DNA of 64,000 nucleotides from JAPPOI01 sp028818055. Its GTDB lineage: Bacteria > Pseudomonadota > Alphaproteobacteria > Rhodobacterales > Rhodobacteraceae. The notes below the pieces were generated by a model that was given only the letters and a program-made list of their open reading frames with translations, did not search any database and had not been told where the DNA came from. Each line of letters opens with the position of its first letter. Positions within the stretch are counted from its first letter, which is position 1. Made by a program: the position numbers and the translations under genes. This document shows positions 53,126 to 62,254 of this stretch, piece by piece. Where the stretch lies: NCBI GenBank assembly GCA_965267405.1, contig OZ253954.1:1054001-1118000 (forward strand). Reading direction: 5' to 3'.

Positions 53126-53994
53126 TGCATCCTGCTCCTTCAATCATACTATTCACCACGCTTTCCGGTCTTGGGTTTGGAATGCTGGCATGGCTAGGGT
53201 TGGACGTCCCCGCTCCGCGAGGATGGATCGCCTTCATCTTTTTCTTGATCGCGTTCGGCCTTTCATGCGGCGGCCTTCTGTCTTCAACGTTTCACCTTGG
53301 TCATCCGGAAAGGTTCCTCAAGGCATTTACTCAATGGCGCTCAAGCTGGCTTAGTCGAGAGGCTTGGGCCGCAATAATCGCACTTGGGTTGATGGGGCTA
53401 TATGCAATCGGTCTGATCTTTTTCGATGCGAGATGGCGTCTGTTCGGCATTACAGGCGCGCTGATGTCAGTTGTCACGATCTTCGCAACATCAATGATCT
53501 ACATGCAGATGAGAACTGTCCCTCGCTGGAATCACTGGTCGCCACCTGTGCTGTTCCTTGGGTACGGCATTGCGGGAGGCGCTTTGCTGACCGGGAATGT
53601 AACCGCAGCAATCCTATTGCTGATCGCGGTTGGCGCCATTCAGGTATTTGCCTGGATGGATCAGCAAAGGCGCGAGGCCGCTTCAGATACAAATCTTTCA
53701 ACCGCAACTGGACTTGGTCAGCCAGGCACGGTTCGCGCATTTGAACCGCCGCATACCGGATCCAACTATCTGACCAACGAGATGGTTTTTCGTGTCGGAC
53801 GCAAGCATGCCAACATTCTAAGGGCCATATCGCTGGGACTTTCGGTCTTGCTGCCAGTAGTGTTCCTTCTACTGCCGTTCTCGCACATCCTTGCTGCACT
53901 TGCAGTGCTATCGCACCTGGCCGGAGTTCTGGTACAGCGCTGGTTGTTCTTTGCAGAAGCTCGCCATGTGGTTGGTCTTTACTACGGCAAGTAA
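53125..53994 (+). CDS. soeC: Sulfite dehydrogenase membrane anchor SoeC (DmsC family)
   Basis: 289 residues with about eight TM helices. GGLLSSTFHLGHPERFLKAF and the SSWLSREAW segment are typical of DmsC-type quinone-binding anchors. It takes electrons from SoeB to the quinone pool. It overlaps soeB by one base. No terminator hairpin is evident before the phaA region. Confidence 0.87.
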   Translation: MHPAPSIILFTTLSGLGFGMLAWLGLDVPAPRGWIAFIFFLIAFGLSCGGLLSSTFHLGHPERFLKAFTQWRSSWLSREAWAAIIALGLMGLYAIGLIFFDARWRLFGITGALMSVVTIFATSMIYMQMRTVPRWNHWSPPVLFLGYGIAGGALLTGNVTAAILLLIAVGAIQVFAWMDQQRREAASDTNLSTATGLGQPGTVRAFEPPHTGSNYLTNEMVFRVGRKHANILRAISLGLSVLLPVVFLLLPFSHILAALAVLSHLAGVLVQRWLFFAEARHVVGLYYGK

Positions 53995-54043
53995 TCGCAT
54001 AACGGCTTTGCAAAGACTGCGACCCAGTGGTCATTGAGAAAAA

Positions 54044-54065
54044 TGCTGCACTGCGGTATGCCCTG
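54044..54065. promoter_or_regulatory. TGC-rich stretch upstream of phaA, possible PhaR site
   Basis: TGCTGCACTGC followed closely by GGTATGCCCTGC: five TGC/ATGC-type units in about 22 bp, located 55-75 bp before phaA. PhaR, the PHB regulator described in Paracoccus, prefers TGC-rich DNA. This is weak evidence from composition and position. Confidence 0.25.
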
Positions 54066-54118
54066 CCCAACGGCGCAATTCTGGCGCTCAATTGAGATTG
54101 GGATAGGAGGAACCTCGC

Positions 54119-55294
54119 ATGACCAATGTAGTAATCGCTTCGGCTGCTCGGACAGCAGTTGGAAGTTTCAGTGGCTCGTTTGCCAGCACACCAGCACATG
54201 ATCTGGGCGCAACAGTTTTGGAAGCTTTGGTCGAGCGCGCAGGCGTAGACAAATCCGAGGTTTCGGAAACCATCCTTGGTCAGGTTCTGACCGCTGGTCA
54301 GGGTCAAAACCCAGCACGGCAAGCTCACATTAACGCCGGGCTGCCCATCGAAAGCGCTGCGTGGGGCATCAACCAAGTTTGCGGTTCGGGACTTCGTTCG
54401 GTCGCTTTGGGCGCACAGCACATCATGTTGGGCGATGCCGACATCGTTGCCGCAGGCGGACAGGAAAACATGTCAATGAGCCCGCACGCGCAAGCGATCC
54501 GCGCTGGCCAGAAGATGGGCGATTTGAAGTTCATCGACACAATGATCAAAGATGGCCTCTGGGATGCCTTCAACGGGTACCATATGGGCCAAACGGCCGA
54601 GAACGTCGCCGAGAAGTGGCAGATCAGCCGCGACCAACAGGATGAATTCGCTCTCGCTTCGCAAAACAAAGCCGAGGCTGCACAGAATGCCGGCAAGTTT
54701 GACGACGAGATCACACCTTTCACCGTGAAGACACGCAAAGGCGACATCGTCGTCGATAAGGATGAATACATCCGTCACGGAGCGACTATCGAAAACATGC
54801 AAAAGCTGCGTCCAGCCTTCACGAAGGAAGGCTCGGTTACTGCAGGCAACGCGTCGGGCATCAATGATGGCGCAGCTGGCGTTCTTTTGATGAGCGCTGA
54901 TGCAGCGGAGAAGCGTGGCGTAGAGCCTCTGGCACGCATCGCTTCCTACGCGACGGCTGGCCTTGATCCTTCGATTATGGGTGTCGGTCCGATCTATGCG
55001 TCACGGAAAGCGCTCGACAAAGCCGGTTGGTCTGTTGGCGATCTTGACCTTGTCGAAGCCAACGAAGCCTTTGCAGCCCAAGCGTGCGCCGTGAACAAAG
55101 ACATGGGCTGGGATCCGGAGATTGTGAACGTCAATGGCGGAGCCATCGCCATCGGTCACCCTATCGGAGCATCTGGCGCCCGCGTCCTTAATACATTGCT
55201 CTTCGAAATGAAGCGCCGGGATGCCAAAAAAGGGCTCGCCACGCTTTGCATCGGTGGCGGCATGGGCGTCGCAATGTGTGTTGAGCGCCCATAA
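54119..55294 (+). CDS. phaA: Acetyl-CoA C-acetyltransferase (beta-ketothiolase)
   Basis: 391 residues, standard thiolase length. The acyl-enzyme cysteine is C88 in INQVCGSGLRSV, the active-site His lies in GGAIAIGHPIGASG, and the second Cys is in LCIGGGMG. It condenses two acetyl-CoA to acetoacetyl-CoA. SD GGAGG precedes the ATG. phaB follows 88 bp later in the same direction, with a hairpin between. Role in PHB synthesis is inferred from this pairing. Confidence 0.95.
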   Translation: MTNVVIASAARTAVGSFSGSFASTPAHDLGATVLEALVERAGVDKSEVSETILGQVLTAGQGQNPARQAHINAGLPIESAAWGINQVCGSGLRSVALGAQHIMLGDADIVAAGGQENMSMSPHAQAIRAGQKMGDLKFIDTMIKDGLWDAFNGYHMGQTAENVAEKWQISRDQQDEFALASQNKAEAAQNAGKFDDEITPFTVKTRKGDIVVDKDEYIRHGATIENMQKLRPAFTKEGSVTAGNASGINDGAAGVLLMSADAAEKRGVEPLARIASYATAGLDPSIMGVGPIYASRKALDKAGWSVGDLDLVEANEAFAAQACAVNKDMGWDPEIVNVNGGAIAIGHPIGASGARVLNTLLFEMKRRDAKKGLATLCIGGGMGVAMCVERP

Positions 55295-55304
55295 AGTGCG
55301 AAAA

Positions 55305-55331
55305 TGACTGCGCAATTTTATTGCGCAGTCA
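55305..55331. promoter_or_regulatory. 11-bp inverted repeat between phaA and phaB
   Basis: Arms TGACTGCGCAA and TTGCGCAGTCA are perfectly complementary around a 5-base TTTTA loop. It starts 10 bp after the phaA stop and ends 51 bp before phaB. It is not followed by a T-run, so it fits an mRNA-stabilising hairpin, a partial terminator, or an operator containing CTGC...GCAG half-sites. Confidence 0.55.
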
Positions 55332-55382
55332 GGCTCGAATATTTACAATACTTACCAGACCTATCTTACCGGAGAATACATC

Positions 55383-56105
55383 ATGGCACGTGTTGCCCTA
55401 GTCACCGGTGGCTCACGCGGAATTGGCGAAGCCATCTCAAAGAAACTAAAAGCCGACGGCATGGAAGTTGCGGCGACTTATGCGGGCAACGACGAAAAGG
55501 CCGCCGCCTTTACTGCGGAAACCGGGATCAAAACGTATAAGTGGAACGTCGCCGACTATGACGCCTCTGCCGCCGGCATTGCGCAAGTCGAAGCCGACCT
55601 TGGACCGATTGATGTTGTTGTCGCAAATGCGGGCATCACCCGTGATGCGCCGTTCCACAAGATGAGCCCTGAGCAGTGGAAGGAAGTCATCGACACAAAC
55701 TTGACTGGTGTCTTCAACACAGTTCACCCTGTTTGGCCAGGAATGCGGGAACGCAAGTTTGGCCGCGTCATCGTCATTTCGTCTATCAATGGCCAGAAGG
55801 GCCAGTTTGCCCAAGTGAACTATGCTGCGACGAAAGCTGGCGATCTTGGCATCGTCAAGTCGTTGGCGCAGGAAGGTGCACGTGCCGGCATCACCGCTAA
55901 CGCAGTTTGCCCTGGCTACATTGCTACGGAAATGGTCATGGCGGTTCCTGAAAAGGTTCGCGAAGCAATTATCGGGCAAATTCCAGCTGGTCGCCTTGGT
56001 GAACCGGAAGAAATCGCGCGCTGCGTTTCGTTCCTGGCCTCCGACGAGAGCGGTTTCATCAACGGCTCCACAATTTCGGCCAACGGCGCACAATTCTTCG
56101 TGTAA
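55383..56105 (+). CDS. phaB: Acetoacetyl-CoA reductase
   Basis: 240 residues, SDR of the PhaB type. Cofactor motif TGGSRGIG (8-15), NAG in VANAGITRD, catalytic Ser in VISSINGQKGQ and YAATK. The INGQKGQFAQVNYAATKAG stretch is characteristic of acetoacetyl-CoA reductases. It reduces acetoacetyl-CoA to (R)-3-hydroxybutyryl-CoA with NADPH. GGAG precedes the start. A strong terminator follows. Confidence 0.95.
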   Translation: MARVALVTGGSRGIGEAISKKLKADGMEVAATYAGNDEKAAAFTAETGIKTYKWNVADYDASAAGIAQVEADLGPIDVVVANAGITRDAPFHKMSPEQWKEVIDTNLTGVFNTVHPVWPGMRERKFGRVIVISSINGQKGQFAQVNYAATKAGDLGIVKSLAQEGARAGITANAVCPGYIATEMVMAVPEKVREAIIGQIPAGRLGEPEEIARCVSFLASDESGFINGSTISANGAQFFV

Positions 56106-56130
56106 TTTGGTCTGCATCTGCAGAACTAGA

Positions 56131-56160
56131 AAGGGCCGGTCCACCAGGACCGGCCCTTTT
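56131..56160 (+). terminator. Rho-independent terminator of phaAB
   Basis: A perfect 12-bp stem, AAGGGCCGGTCC / GGACCGGCCCTT, with an ACCA loop and a T-run of four (two within the stem), 25 bp after the phaB stop. It can also serve the convergent small gene ending at 56186. Confidence 0.9.
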
Positions 56161-56185
56161 CCGTCCGGGAGAAAGCTTGCAACGA

Positions 56186-56296
56186 TCAGCGGGCGGAAAA
56201 CAGTTTCTTAATAAACCCTGCAAAGGCCGCTCCGCGCTCTGCGTGTGCGGTGCGGTAGGCGTCGCGTGTGCGGGTATTTGGCGTCGTCTCAAACAT
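56186..56296 (-). CDS. Small basic protein of unknown function (36 aa)
   Basis: A short frame reading MFETTPNTRTRDAYRTAHAE followed by RGAAFAGFIKKLFSAR. AAGGA lies 8 bp before the ATG. The first half is Thr/Arg-rich and the C-terminal half could form an amphipathic basic helix. Short proteins of similar layout are, to my recollection, common in Rhodobacteraceae but uncharacterised. It lies between the phaB terminator and the divergent LysR gene. Confidence 0.6.
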   Translation of the reverse strand: MFETTPNTRTRDAYRTAHAERGAAFAGFIKKLFSAR

Positions 56297-56405
56297 CTTT
56301 AATTCCTTGCATCAGTATTTCTGTGTTGAGACCAATATCGCATCTGTATTTTATGCTTACAAACGAGACTTTTCAAAGCATCAGTTAAGTATTACTTAAG
56401 TGAAT

Positions 56406-57362
56406 ATGTCTGATGCACTTCCCCCATTGACCGCATTGCGTGCCTTCGACGCGGCGGCGCGCCATATGTCATTCGCCAAGGCTGCCGACGAGCTCAACGT
56501 CACACCTGCTGCGCTGTCTTTTCAAATAAAGTCGCTGGAAGATCATCTGGGCGTTCCCCTGTTCCGGCGGCTGAACCGGGCCGTGGAACTTACAGATGCT
56601 GGGCGCGCATTAGCACCAGGGGCTGCAGACGCATTTGCTACTCTTCAATCCGCGTGGCGCGCCACCCGCCGGCTGCACGATCACTCTGTGCTAACTGTGA
56701 CGGCTGGTCCGGGCATAACCTCACTGTGGCTGGCACCAAGGCTCTATTCATTCGCTTCGGAACATCCCGAGATCGATCTGCGATTTTCCGCCAGTTTGCG
56801 AGTCGTCGATCTTTCGCGTGACGAGGTGGATATCGCAATCCGGTATGGTTACGGCGACGACGACGGCCTTTTCCGGCATACTCTGATGTCCGAGTACATG
56901 ACGCCAATGATGACGCCAGACCTGGCCAGTCAAATTTCCTCTCCTGAGGACCTTATGAAAATGCCGCTCCTTCGCGATGAACTGACAACTCGCATTTCCG
57001 AATTCGCAACTTGGGAGACATGGTTCAAAGCCCAAGGCTTGACGCCTCCCGAGATTACAGGTCCGCGTTTCAATCAAGCGGATCACGCAGTCGGCGCCGC
57101 GCTCGCTGGTGTGGGAGTTCTTCTTGGAAGGATATCTCTGTCAGAGGGTCCGCTGCGTGACGGACGGTTGGTTGCGCCATTTGACGTCATCATCGAAACG
57201 GGCGCGGCCTACCGGCTGTTGTGCGTGGAAGGCAATGAGACTTTGCCTCACGTTTCCGCGTTCATTGATTGGATTGCCAAAGAAACCGAAGGCATCGCCA
57301 AGCTGTCTGACGGCCGCAAGATCGTCAGCGCCGACGATGCCAGGGCTATTTCAAACGGTTGA
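56406..57362 (+). CDS. LysR family transcriptional regulator, GcvA-like
   Basis: 318 residues. The winged helix-turn-helix is at about 6-65 (ALRAFDAAARHMSFAKAADE, NVTPAALSFQIKSLE), then a periplasmic-binding-like effector domain with GPGITSLWLAPRL at its start, a GcvA-type signature. A GTG two codons earlier could also start it; no clear SD is seen. The target is unknown; the neighbouring 36-aa gene is divergent and may be regulated. The 3' end overlaps the convergent YdcH-like gene by 12 bp. Confidence 0.9.
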   Translation: MSDALPPLTALRAFDAAARHMSFAKAADELNVTPAALSFQIKSLEDHLGVPLFRRLNRAVELTDAGRALAPGAADAFATLQSAWRATRRLHDHSVLTVTAGPGITSLWLAPRLYSFASEHPEIDLRFSASLRVVDLSRDEVDIAIRYGYGDDDGLFRHTLMSEYMTPMMTPDLASQISSPEDLMKMPLLRDELTTRISEFATWETWFKAQGLTPPEITGPRFNQADHAVGAALAGVGVLLGRISLSEGPLRDGRLVAPFDVIIETGAAYRLLCVEGNETLPHVSAFIDWIAKETEGIAKLSDGRKIVSADDARAISNG

Positions 57363-57524
57363 GTGACTAAGTCGCTCGATTTCCTCTTTGAGTTTTAGTT
57401 TTTGTTTTTTGAGCGACGTTATCATTAGATCGTCGGTTGCAGGGCTGCGCTGAGCGGCCTCGACTTCTTCTGACAATGTTGCGTGTTTCTTGCGGAGTTC
57501 CTGCAAATGCGAACTCAGACTCAT
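57351..57524 (-). CDS. YdcH/DUF465 family small coiled-coil protein
   Basis: 57 residues from ATG 57524, preceded by a near-perfect AGGAGG. The whole protein is a charged helical hairpin: SSHLQELRKKHATLSEEVEA and then LKKQKLKLKEEIERLS, the YdcH-type pattern. The longer frame adds 28 unlikely residues. Function is unknown for the family. Confidence 0.85.
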   Translation of the reverse strand: MSLSSHLQELRKKHATLSEEVEAAQRSPATDDLMITSLKKQKLKLKEEIERLSHSTV

Positions 57525-57639
57525 TGGCGTCCTCCTGTTTGCAATACCTTCAGTCCAGCACGAAATCTGATTCGAGTCACGTGCAAGGGGGTTCGGGCAA
57601 TTCAGCAAGAGTCGCGGAAAACCTCTAAATTATTGTGAA

Positions 57640-58389
57640 TCAATGCATTGGGAGAGATTTGCCATCTCTGAGAACGGATTTGGCGACGGTGGAATAACTA
57701 TCCTGATCACGGGCATGACGCTCGCCATCGTGGAGAATCACTGGTGCAAGAAGGCGAAACGGACTCCGACGCCCTTTGCGACCCTGAACAATTACGTGCT
57801 CCGGCTCACGATCACGCCGAGACGCCAGTGGCAGCACCCAGATGTCACCCAGTCGCCCTGTTATTTCATTCAGAATGTCGGGAAGACGGTCGGTTCGCTG
57901 AATGAGCGTCAATGTCCCCTTGGGAGATACCCGTCGAATTCCACAGTTTATCCATTCGGCCAGCGGTAGTTCCTCTCGCCGCCCAGTTTCTCTACCAGGG
58001 TTCTCGGCAGGTGTTCCGTGTGCCTCACGAAAGTAGGGAGGATTGGCCAATACGTGGTCAAAGGATTTCTGTTTAATATGCTCAGGCAGATCACTGATAT
58101 CGGACGCCTGAAAGTCCGCAGCAGCACCATTGGCCTCAGCATTTAGGCGAGCAAGATCAATCAAGTCCGGCTGAATATCTATACCGACGGCTTCAAGCCC
58201 GGGAACGCGATGCATTAGGCAAAGCAATGCAGTACCAACGCCAGTTCCCAGCTCAAGCACGGTGTCCCCGGACTTTGCTGGAATGCTTGCCGCCAAAAAC
58301 ACCGGGTCTGCTCCGGCGCGGTATCCCGATTTCGGCTGCCTGATTTTCAACTTCCCATCTAGGAAGCCATCTTCAGAAGTTTCTCTCAT
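57640..58389 (-). CDS. tRNA1(Val) (adenine(37)-N6)-methyltransferase-like protein (TrmN6)
   Basis: 249 residues. LKIRQPKSGYRAGADPVFLA, SAM motif VLELGTGVGTALLCL and the N6-adenine signature VLANPPYFRE are in order, as in YfiC/TrmN6. It probably methylates adenine in tRNA. The start overlaps the DUF2007 gene stop as ATGA, so the two are co-translated. Confidence 0.87.
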   Translation of the reverse strand: MRETSEDGFLDGKLKIRQPKSGYRAGADPVFLAASIPAKSGDTVLELGTGVGTALLCLMHRVPGLEAVGIDIQPDLIDLARLNAEANGAAADFQASDISDLPEHIKQKSFDHVLANPPYFREAHGTPAENPGRETGRREELPLAEWINCGIRRVSPKGTLTLIQRTDRLPDILNEITGRLGDIWVLPLASRRDREPEHVIVQGRKGRRSPFRLLAPVILHDGERHARDQDSYSTVAKSVLRDGKSLPMH

Positions 58390-58601
58390 TGACCCGTTGG
58401 GATGTCATTGTCCTTGAGGACGTGGGTCGCTTGGAAGTGATCCTGCTCACGAACCATAAGACGTCTGGGCAAAATCCCGATGCTGCCTTCAAGCACGCTC
58501 ATGTGGACGTCCATCTCGAAGCAGTCTATATCCTCGCCCTCAAGAAGGGCTTTCGCAAACGCGATCAGCGTGGGGTCGTTGGTGCGCATGAGCTCTTTCA
58601 T
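58386..58601 (-). CDS. DUF2007 domain protein
   Basis: 71 residues: MKELMRTNDPTLIAFAKALL and then EGEDIDCFEMDVHMSVLEG, which matches the small DUF2007 (putative signal-transducing) family. It is coupled by ATGA to the TrmN6-like gene and divergent from the polyprenyl synthase gene (55-bp gap). Function is unknown; relatives resemble PII-like small folds. Confidence 0.85.
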   Translation of the reverse strand: MKELMRTNDPTLIAFAKALLEGEDIDCFEMDVHMSVLEGSIGILPRRLMVREQDHFQATHVLKDNDIPTGQ

Positions 58602-58656
58602 GGGATGGACTTAAGAACAGACCAGAGGGTTTGTCGAGCAATCTAACGAGCGTGTG

Positions 58657-59664
58657 ATGGGATTGGACGAGAGCACTTTGGCAAAAAAGCCCCATGAACG
58701 ACTTGCTGCGGCTTTGGAAAACGACCTGGAGCGCGTCAATTCACTGATCCAAGAGCGCATGGCATCAGAACACGCTCCACGTATTCCCGAAGTCACCGCA
58801 CATCTCGTAGAGGCCGGTGGCAAGCGGCTGCGGCCCATGCTGACGCTCGCGGCCTCAAAGCTGTTCGACTTTCAGGGCGACAATCACATCCGGCTCGCTG
58901 CAACAGTTGAATTCATCCACACGGCGACGCTTCTTCACGATGATGTCGTCGACGAAAGTGAGCAACGACGCGGAAGGCCAACTGCCAATCTGCTGTGGGA
59001 CAACAAGTCGTCCGTATTGGTCGGTGACTATCTTTTTGCCCGATCGTTTCAGTTGATGACAGATACTGGATCGCTCGACGTTCTCCGAATCCTGAGCAAC
59101 GCCGCCGCGACGATAGCTGAAGGTGAAGTGTTGCAGTTGACTGCTGCTGCAAATCTTTCGACCACAGAAGACATCTACATTCAGGTTGTACGCGGAAAGA
59201 CGGCCGCCCTCTTCGCGGCTGCCTGCGAGGTCGGTGGCGTCATTTCTGGAGCGTCCCAAGAACAAATTGATGCTCTAAGAACATATGGCGATGCCTTGGG
59301 CATCGCGTTTCAGATTGCTGATGACTTACTCGATTATGGTGGGGATGCAGGCGCAACGGGAAAGAACGTCGGCGACGATTTCCGTGAGCGTAAGCTGACC
59401 CTGCCGGTCATCAAAGCGGTTGCCAACGCAGATGCGGAAGAGCGCACTTTTTGGGAAAGAACTATCCAGAAGGGCGATCAGCGCGACGGCGATTTGGACA
59501 CGGCATTGGAGCTGATTGAGCGCCACGACACGATGGCCGCAACTCGCGCCGACGCGCGCGCGTGGTCCGATACGGCAAAGTCAGCCATGGCGAGCCTGCC
59601 CGAAAGCGATTTGCGTGATGCTTTGATCGATCTGGCAGACTACGTGGTGGCCCGCGTTTCCTGA
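58657..59664 (+). CDS. Polyprenyl diphosphate synthase (octaprenyl/decaprenyl type)
   Basis: 335 residues. The first Asp-rich motif is LLHDDVVDESEQRRGRPTAN, and the second is QIADDLLDYGGDA. GGKRLRPMLTLAA near residue 53 is also typical. It makes the long isoprenoid tail of ubiquinone used by UbiA; chain length cannot be read safely. GTG immediately before the ATG is an alternative start. It abuts convergent ispE. Confidence 0.93.
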   Translation: MGLDESTLAKKPHERLAAALENDLERVNSLIQERMASEHAPRIPEVTAHLVEAGGKRLRPMLTLAASKLFDFQGDNHIRLAATVEFIHTATLLHDDVVDESEQRRGRPTANLLWDNKSSVLVGDYLFARSFQLMTDTGSLDVLRILSNAAATIAEGEVLQLTAAANLSTTEDIYIQVVRGKTAALFAAACEVGGVISGASQEQIDALRTYGDALGIAFQIADDLLDYGGDAGATGKNVGDDFRERKLTLPVIKAVANADAEERTFWERTIQKGDQRDGDLDTALELIERHDTMAATRADARAWSDTAKSAMASLPESDLRDALIDLADYVVARVS

Positions 59665-60561
59665 TCAGAGGATGTGTGGCGCGGCAAGACCCGCGGCGTC
59701 TCCCAGAACAGTATCCACGACCCACCACTCCGGGTGGTCCCGCTGCAAGTTTCTGGCTGCAATTTCTGCAAGTCCTTGGTCATTAAACAATCCAAAGCAC
59801 GTCGCGCCCGAGCCGGACATTCGTGCCAGACCAACGCCTGCTTGTTCTGATAGAGCCTTCAGTACGACCGAAATCTCTGGTGCGATGCGCAAAGCCGGTT
59901 CTTCGAGGTTGTTGCGCGCCATCCCGAGCCAAGCCAAAAATCTATCCTGCGATTGGGTGTCAGGCGGCCAAGACAGTGGTGAGTTGTTCTTGATTTCCAA
60001 CGCCGCGAATACTTCCGGTGTTCGCACTGGAACACGCGGATTAATCAATACTGCTGGTAGTGGTGGAAGGATGATGGGGTCGATCTGATCGCCCATCCCT
60101 TGGGCGCGCAATGTTGTGCTGGCAAGACACATGGGAACGTCAGCGCCCATTTGCTGCGCAACCGAAACAAGCGCTGGATCGTCTTGAAGCATATCCCTTG
60201 CGCTTGCCACGGCGCGGATCGCCGCCGCCGCGTCAGCCGAGCCACCGCCTATACCAGAAGCAACAGGAAGGCGTTTCTCAAGGGTGATTTGAGCTGCAAC
60301 ATCATTCGCCAGCGCATCCACAGCCCGGCAAACCAGATTGCTACTGTCAACTGGTACTCCCGCCGCCTCTGGGCCATGAACCGTAAGTGCTGTCGGTGCC
60401 GGCGTAATGGTGGTTGGCGATAAACCTTCGAACACCAACTTGTCGCCCACATCCGCGAACGCCACGAGTGTATCGAGCTGGTGGTATCCATCGGCCCGCT
60501 GTCCGGTCACATGGAGTGCGAGATTTACTTTAGCAGGGGCAAAAACCCTAACCGTCGTCAT
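59665..60561 (-). CDS. ispE: 4-diphosphocytidyl-2-C-methyl-D-erythritol kinase
   Basis: 298 residues of the GHMP kinase family. FAPAKVNLALHVTGQRADGYH near the N-terminus carries the catalytic Lys, and the ATP loop is LPVASGIGGGSADAAAAIRA. It acts in the non-mevalonate isoprenoid pathway. Its start overlaps the upstream TPR gene's end by 14 bp, and its stop directly abuts that of the polyprenyl synthase gene. Confidence 0.95.
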   Translation of the reverse strand: MTTVRVFAPAKVNLALHVTGQRADGYHQLDTLVAFADVGDKLVFEGLSPTTITPAPTALTVHGPEAAGVPVDSSNLVCRAVDALANDVAAQITLEKRLPVASGIGGGSADAAAAIRAVASARDMLQDDPALVSVAQQMGADVPMCLASTTLRAQGMGDQIDPIILPPLPAVLINPRVPVRTPEVFAALEIKNNSPLSWPPDTQSQDRFLAWLGMARNNLEEPALRIAPEISVVLKALSEQAGVGLARMSGSGATCFGLFNDQGLAEIAARNLQRDHPEWWVVDTVLGDAAGLAAPHIL

Positions 60562-62254
60562 TCGCCATCTTCAGGGGTGGCGCACCTTCTTCTTCCAAAA
60601 CGGCGTCCAACCCAACTTCCAGCTTACGGCGAATTCGATCAGGGTCCACGTCATCTGCGCTGGTTTGATCAGTGATGAAACTCAACGCGCGGTGCCATTG
60701 GAATTCGGCTTCACGATGGCGCCCAACAGCCCAATAGACGTCGCCGAGATGGTCATTCACAATCGGATCAATCGGCATAAGTTCAACGGCGCGTTCCATG
60801 TGTCCGACTGCCTCGGGGTAACGGCCCATTCTGTACAGACCCCAACCGAGACTATCGATGATATAACCGCTATCTGGTCTCAGGGCGACGGCGCGCTCGA
60901 TCAAGTCCAGCGCCTCATCCAGGTTTTCCTGCATTTCAAGGAACGAATACCCAAGATAGTTCAAGACCTGTGGCTGCTCGGGACGCAATGTCAGCGCCTG
61001 CCTGAAATCACTTTCGGCGTTCGGCCATTGGTCGGTACGCTCGTGGGCGATGCCGCGCGCAAAAAACACGATCCAATGCGATTCATCAGGTGTGCCAATC
61101 AGCTCAAGAGCTTTGTCGTAAGCAGGAATTGCATCGTCGTATTGCTCAAGACCCCGCAGAGTGTCCCCGAGCGTAATATGGACCATTGGTATGTCGCCGT
61201 GGCTTTCGGTCAACTGCTTTAACACTTCGACGGCCGCGTCTGTCCGGCCCGACCGACGCAGTGCCTCCGCTCGTCCCATTTCGGCGGCATGGAATGCCGG
61301 AGAGGTTCGCGGAACTGTGTCGTACGCTTCAGTCGCCAGCTCATATCGCTCCAAATTTTCCAACAACTCAGCTGTCAAAAGAACCGCATCGATATGATCG
61401 GGTCGCAGTGCCTGAGCCATGCGAGAGTAAAGAAGTGTGTAGCCGTCTTGGGTTTCGCCGCGCAACGCACCAGCAATTGAATGGTAGATCTCGGCCACCC
61501 CATCCGTTGCATCGCGAACAGCATCAAATTGCAGAGTTTCACCTGCTTCGATGGACGCCCGCATCGCCTGTAAGCCAGGGTCAAGGTTGTCGCCAAAAGA
61601 AGCCGCGATCAGCTCTAGAGCTACATCGTTCTTTTCAAGTTGGCTCAGAACCTGTGCATACGCGATGATTCCGCGACGTGTCAGCCTTAGCTCGGTGCCG
61701 CTTTCGCCCGAGAAAATTTTCTCGGCACCTTCAAAATCTCCGACGGAGGCCAACGCCAATGCCTTGTGGTACAAACCAAAGGCCTCCACACCGTTGTTAG
61801 ACATGACTTCGTCAAATGCGGCTAACGCGTTGCTCATGCGGCCCGCGCCCAACTGAGCCCAAGCAACAATCAAACCATCAAAAAGCGGTCCGACCGACTG
61901 GCCAGCTTCGATGTCGTCCAAAAGCGGATCCCAAGCGCGCCGCTGGGCAGCGTCGCCAATTAGCACTAGGTTCGCAATCTGGCTTTCTACACCGGCCTCG
62001 ATCAGCCGTCGCCCGAGCGGAACCGCTCGACCCAAGTCTCCCAAACCGAGAAATGCAGTCAGCGCGTTTTCCAGCAACACAGGATTTCGACTGTCACGAA
62101 TAAGGGCCCGCGTGTAGTAGTCGGCCGCCGCTGCATAGTCGTTGTCCAAGACCGCCGTCCGACCGGCCAAGTAGGGGCCCGAATTGCCCTGTGCCGTGGC
62201 CACATCGGCCAAACACAGACCCAGTATCAACGTCAGTGCCTTTTTTAACGGCAT
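60548..62254 (-). CDS. Periplasmic tetratricopeptide-repeat protein
   Basis: 568 residues from ATG 62254, preceded by GGAGGAG. A signal peptide (about 1-22, LTLILGLCLADVATAQ) precedes repeated TPR helices, clearest at about 390-520 (for example YDDAIPAYDKALELIGTP, VLNYLGYSFLEMQENLDEAL, IIDSLGWGLYRMGRYPEAVG). It is likely a scaffold or assembly factor at the envelope. No catalytic domain is visible. It overlaps ispE by 14 bp. Confidence 0.88.
   Translation of the reverse strand: MPLKKALTLILGLCLADVATAQGNSGPYLAGRTAVLDNDYAAAADYYTRALIRDSRNPVLLENALTAFLGLGDLGRAVPLGRRLIEAGVESQIANLVLIGDAAQRRAWDPLLDDIEAGQSVGPLFDGLIVAWAQLGAGRMSNALAAFDEVMSNNGVEAFGLYHKALALASVGDFEGAEKIFSGESGTELRLTRRGIIAYAQVLSQLEKNDVALELIAASFGDNLDPGLQAMRASIEAGETLQFDAVRDATDGVAEIYHSIAGALRGETQDGYTLLYSRMAQALRPDHIDAVLLTAELLENLERYELATEAYDTVPRTSPAFHAAEMGRAEALRRSGRTDAAVEVLKQLTESHGDIPMVHITLGDTLRGLEQYDDAIPAYDKALELIGTPDESHWIVFFARGIAHERTDQWPNAESDFRQALTLRPEQPQVLNYLGYSFLEMQENLDEALDLIERAVALRPDSGYIIDSLGWGLYRMGRYPEAVGHMERAVELMPIDPIVNDHLGDVYWAVGRHREAEFQWHRALSFITDQTSADDVDPDRIRRKLEVGLDAVLEEEGAPPLKMANDDG

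Noticed and set aside
60407..61222. 271-codon plus-strand frame opposite ispE and the TPR gene
   Set aside because: It crosses two well-supported genes on the other strand and has no family features.
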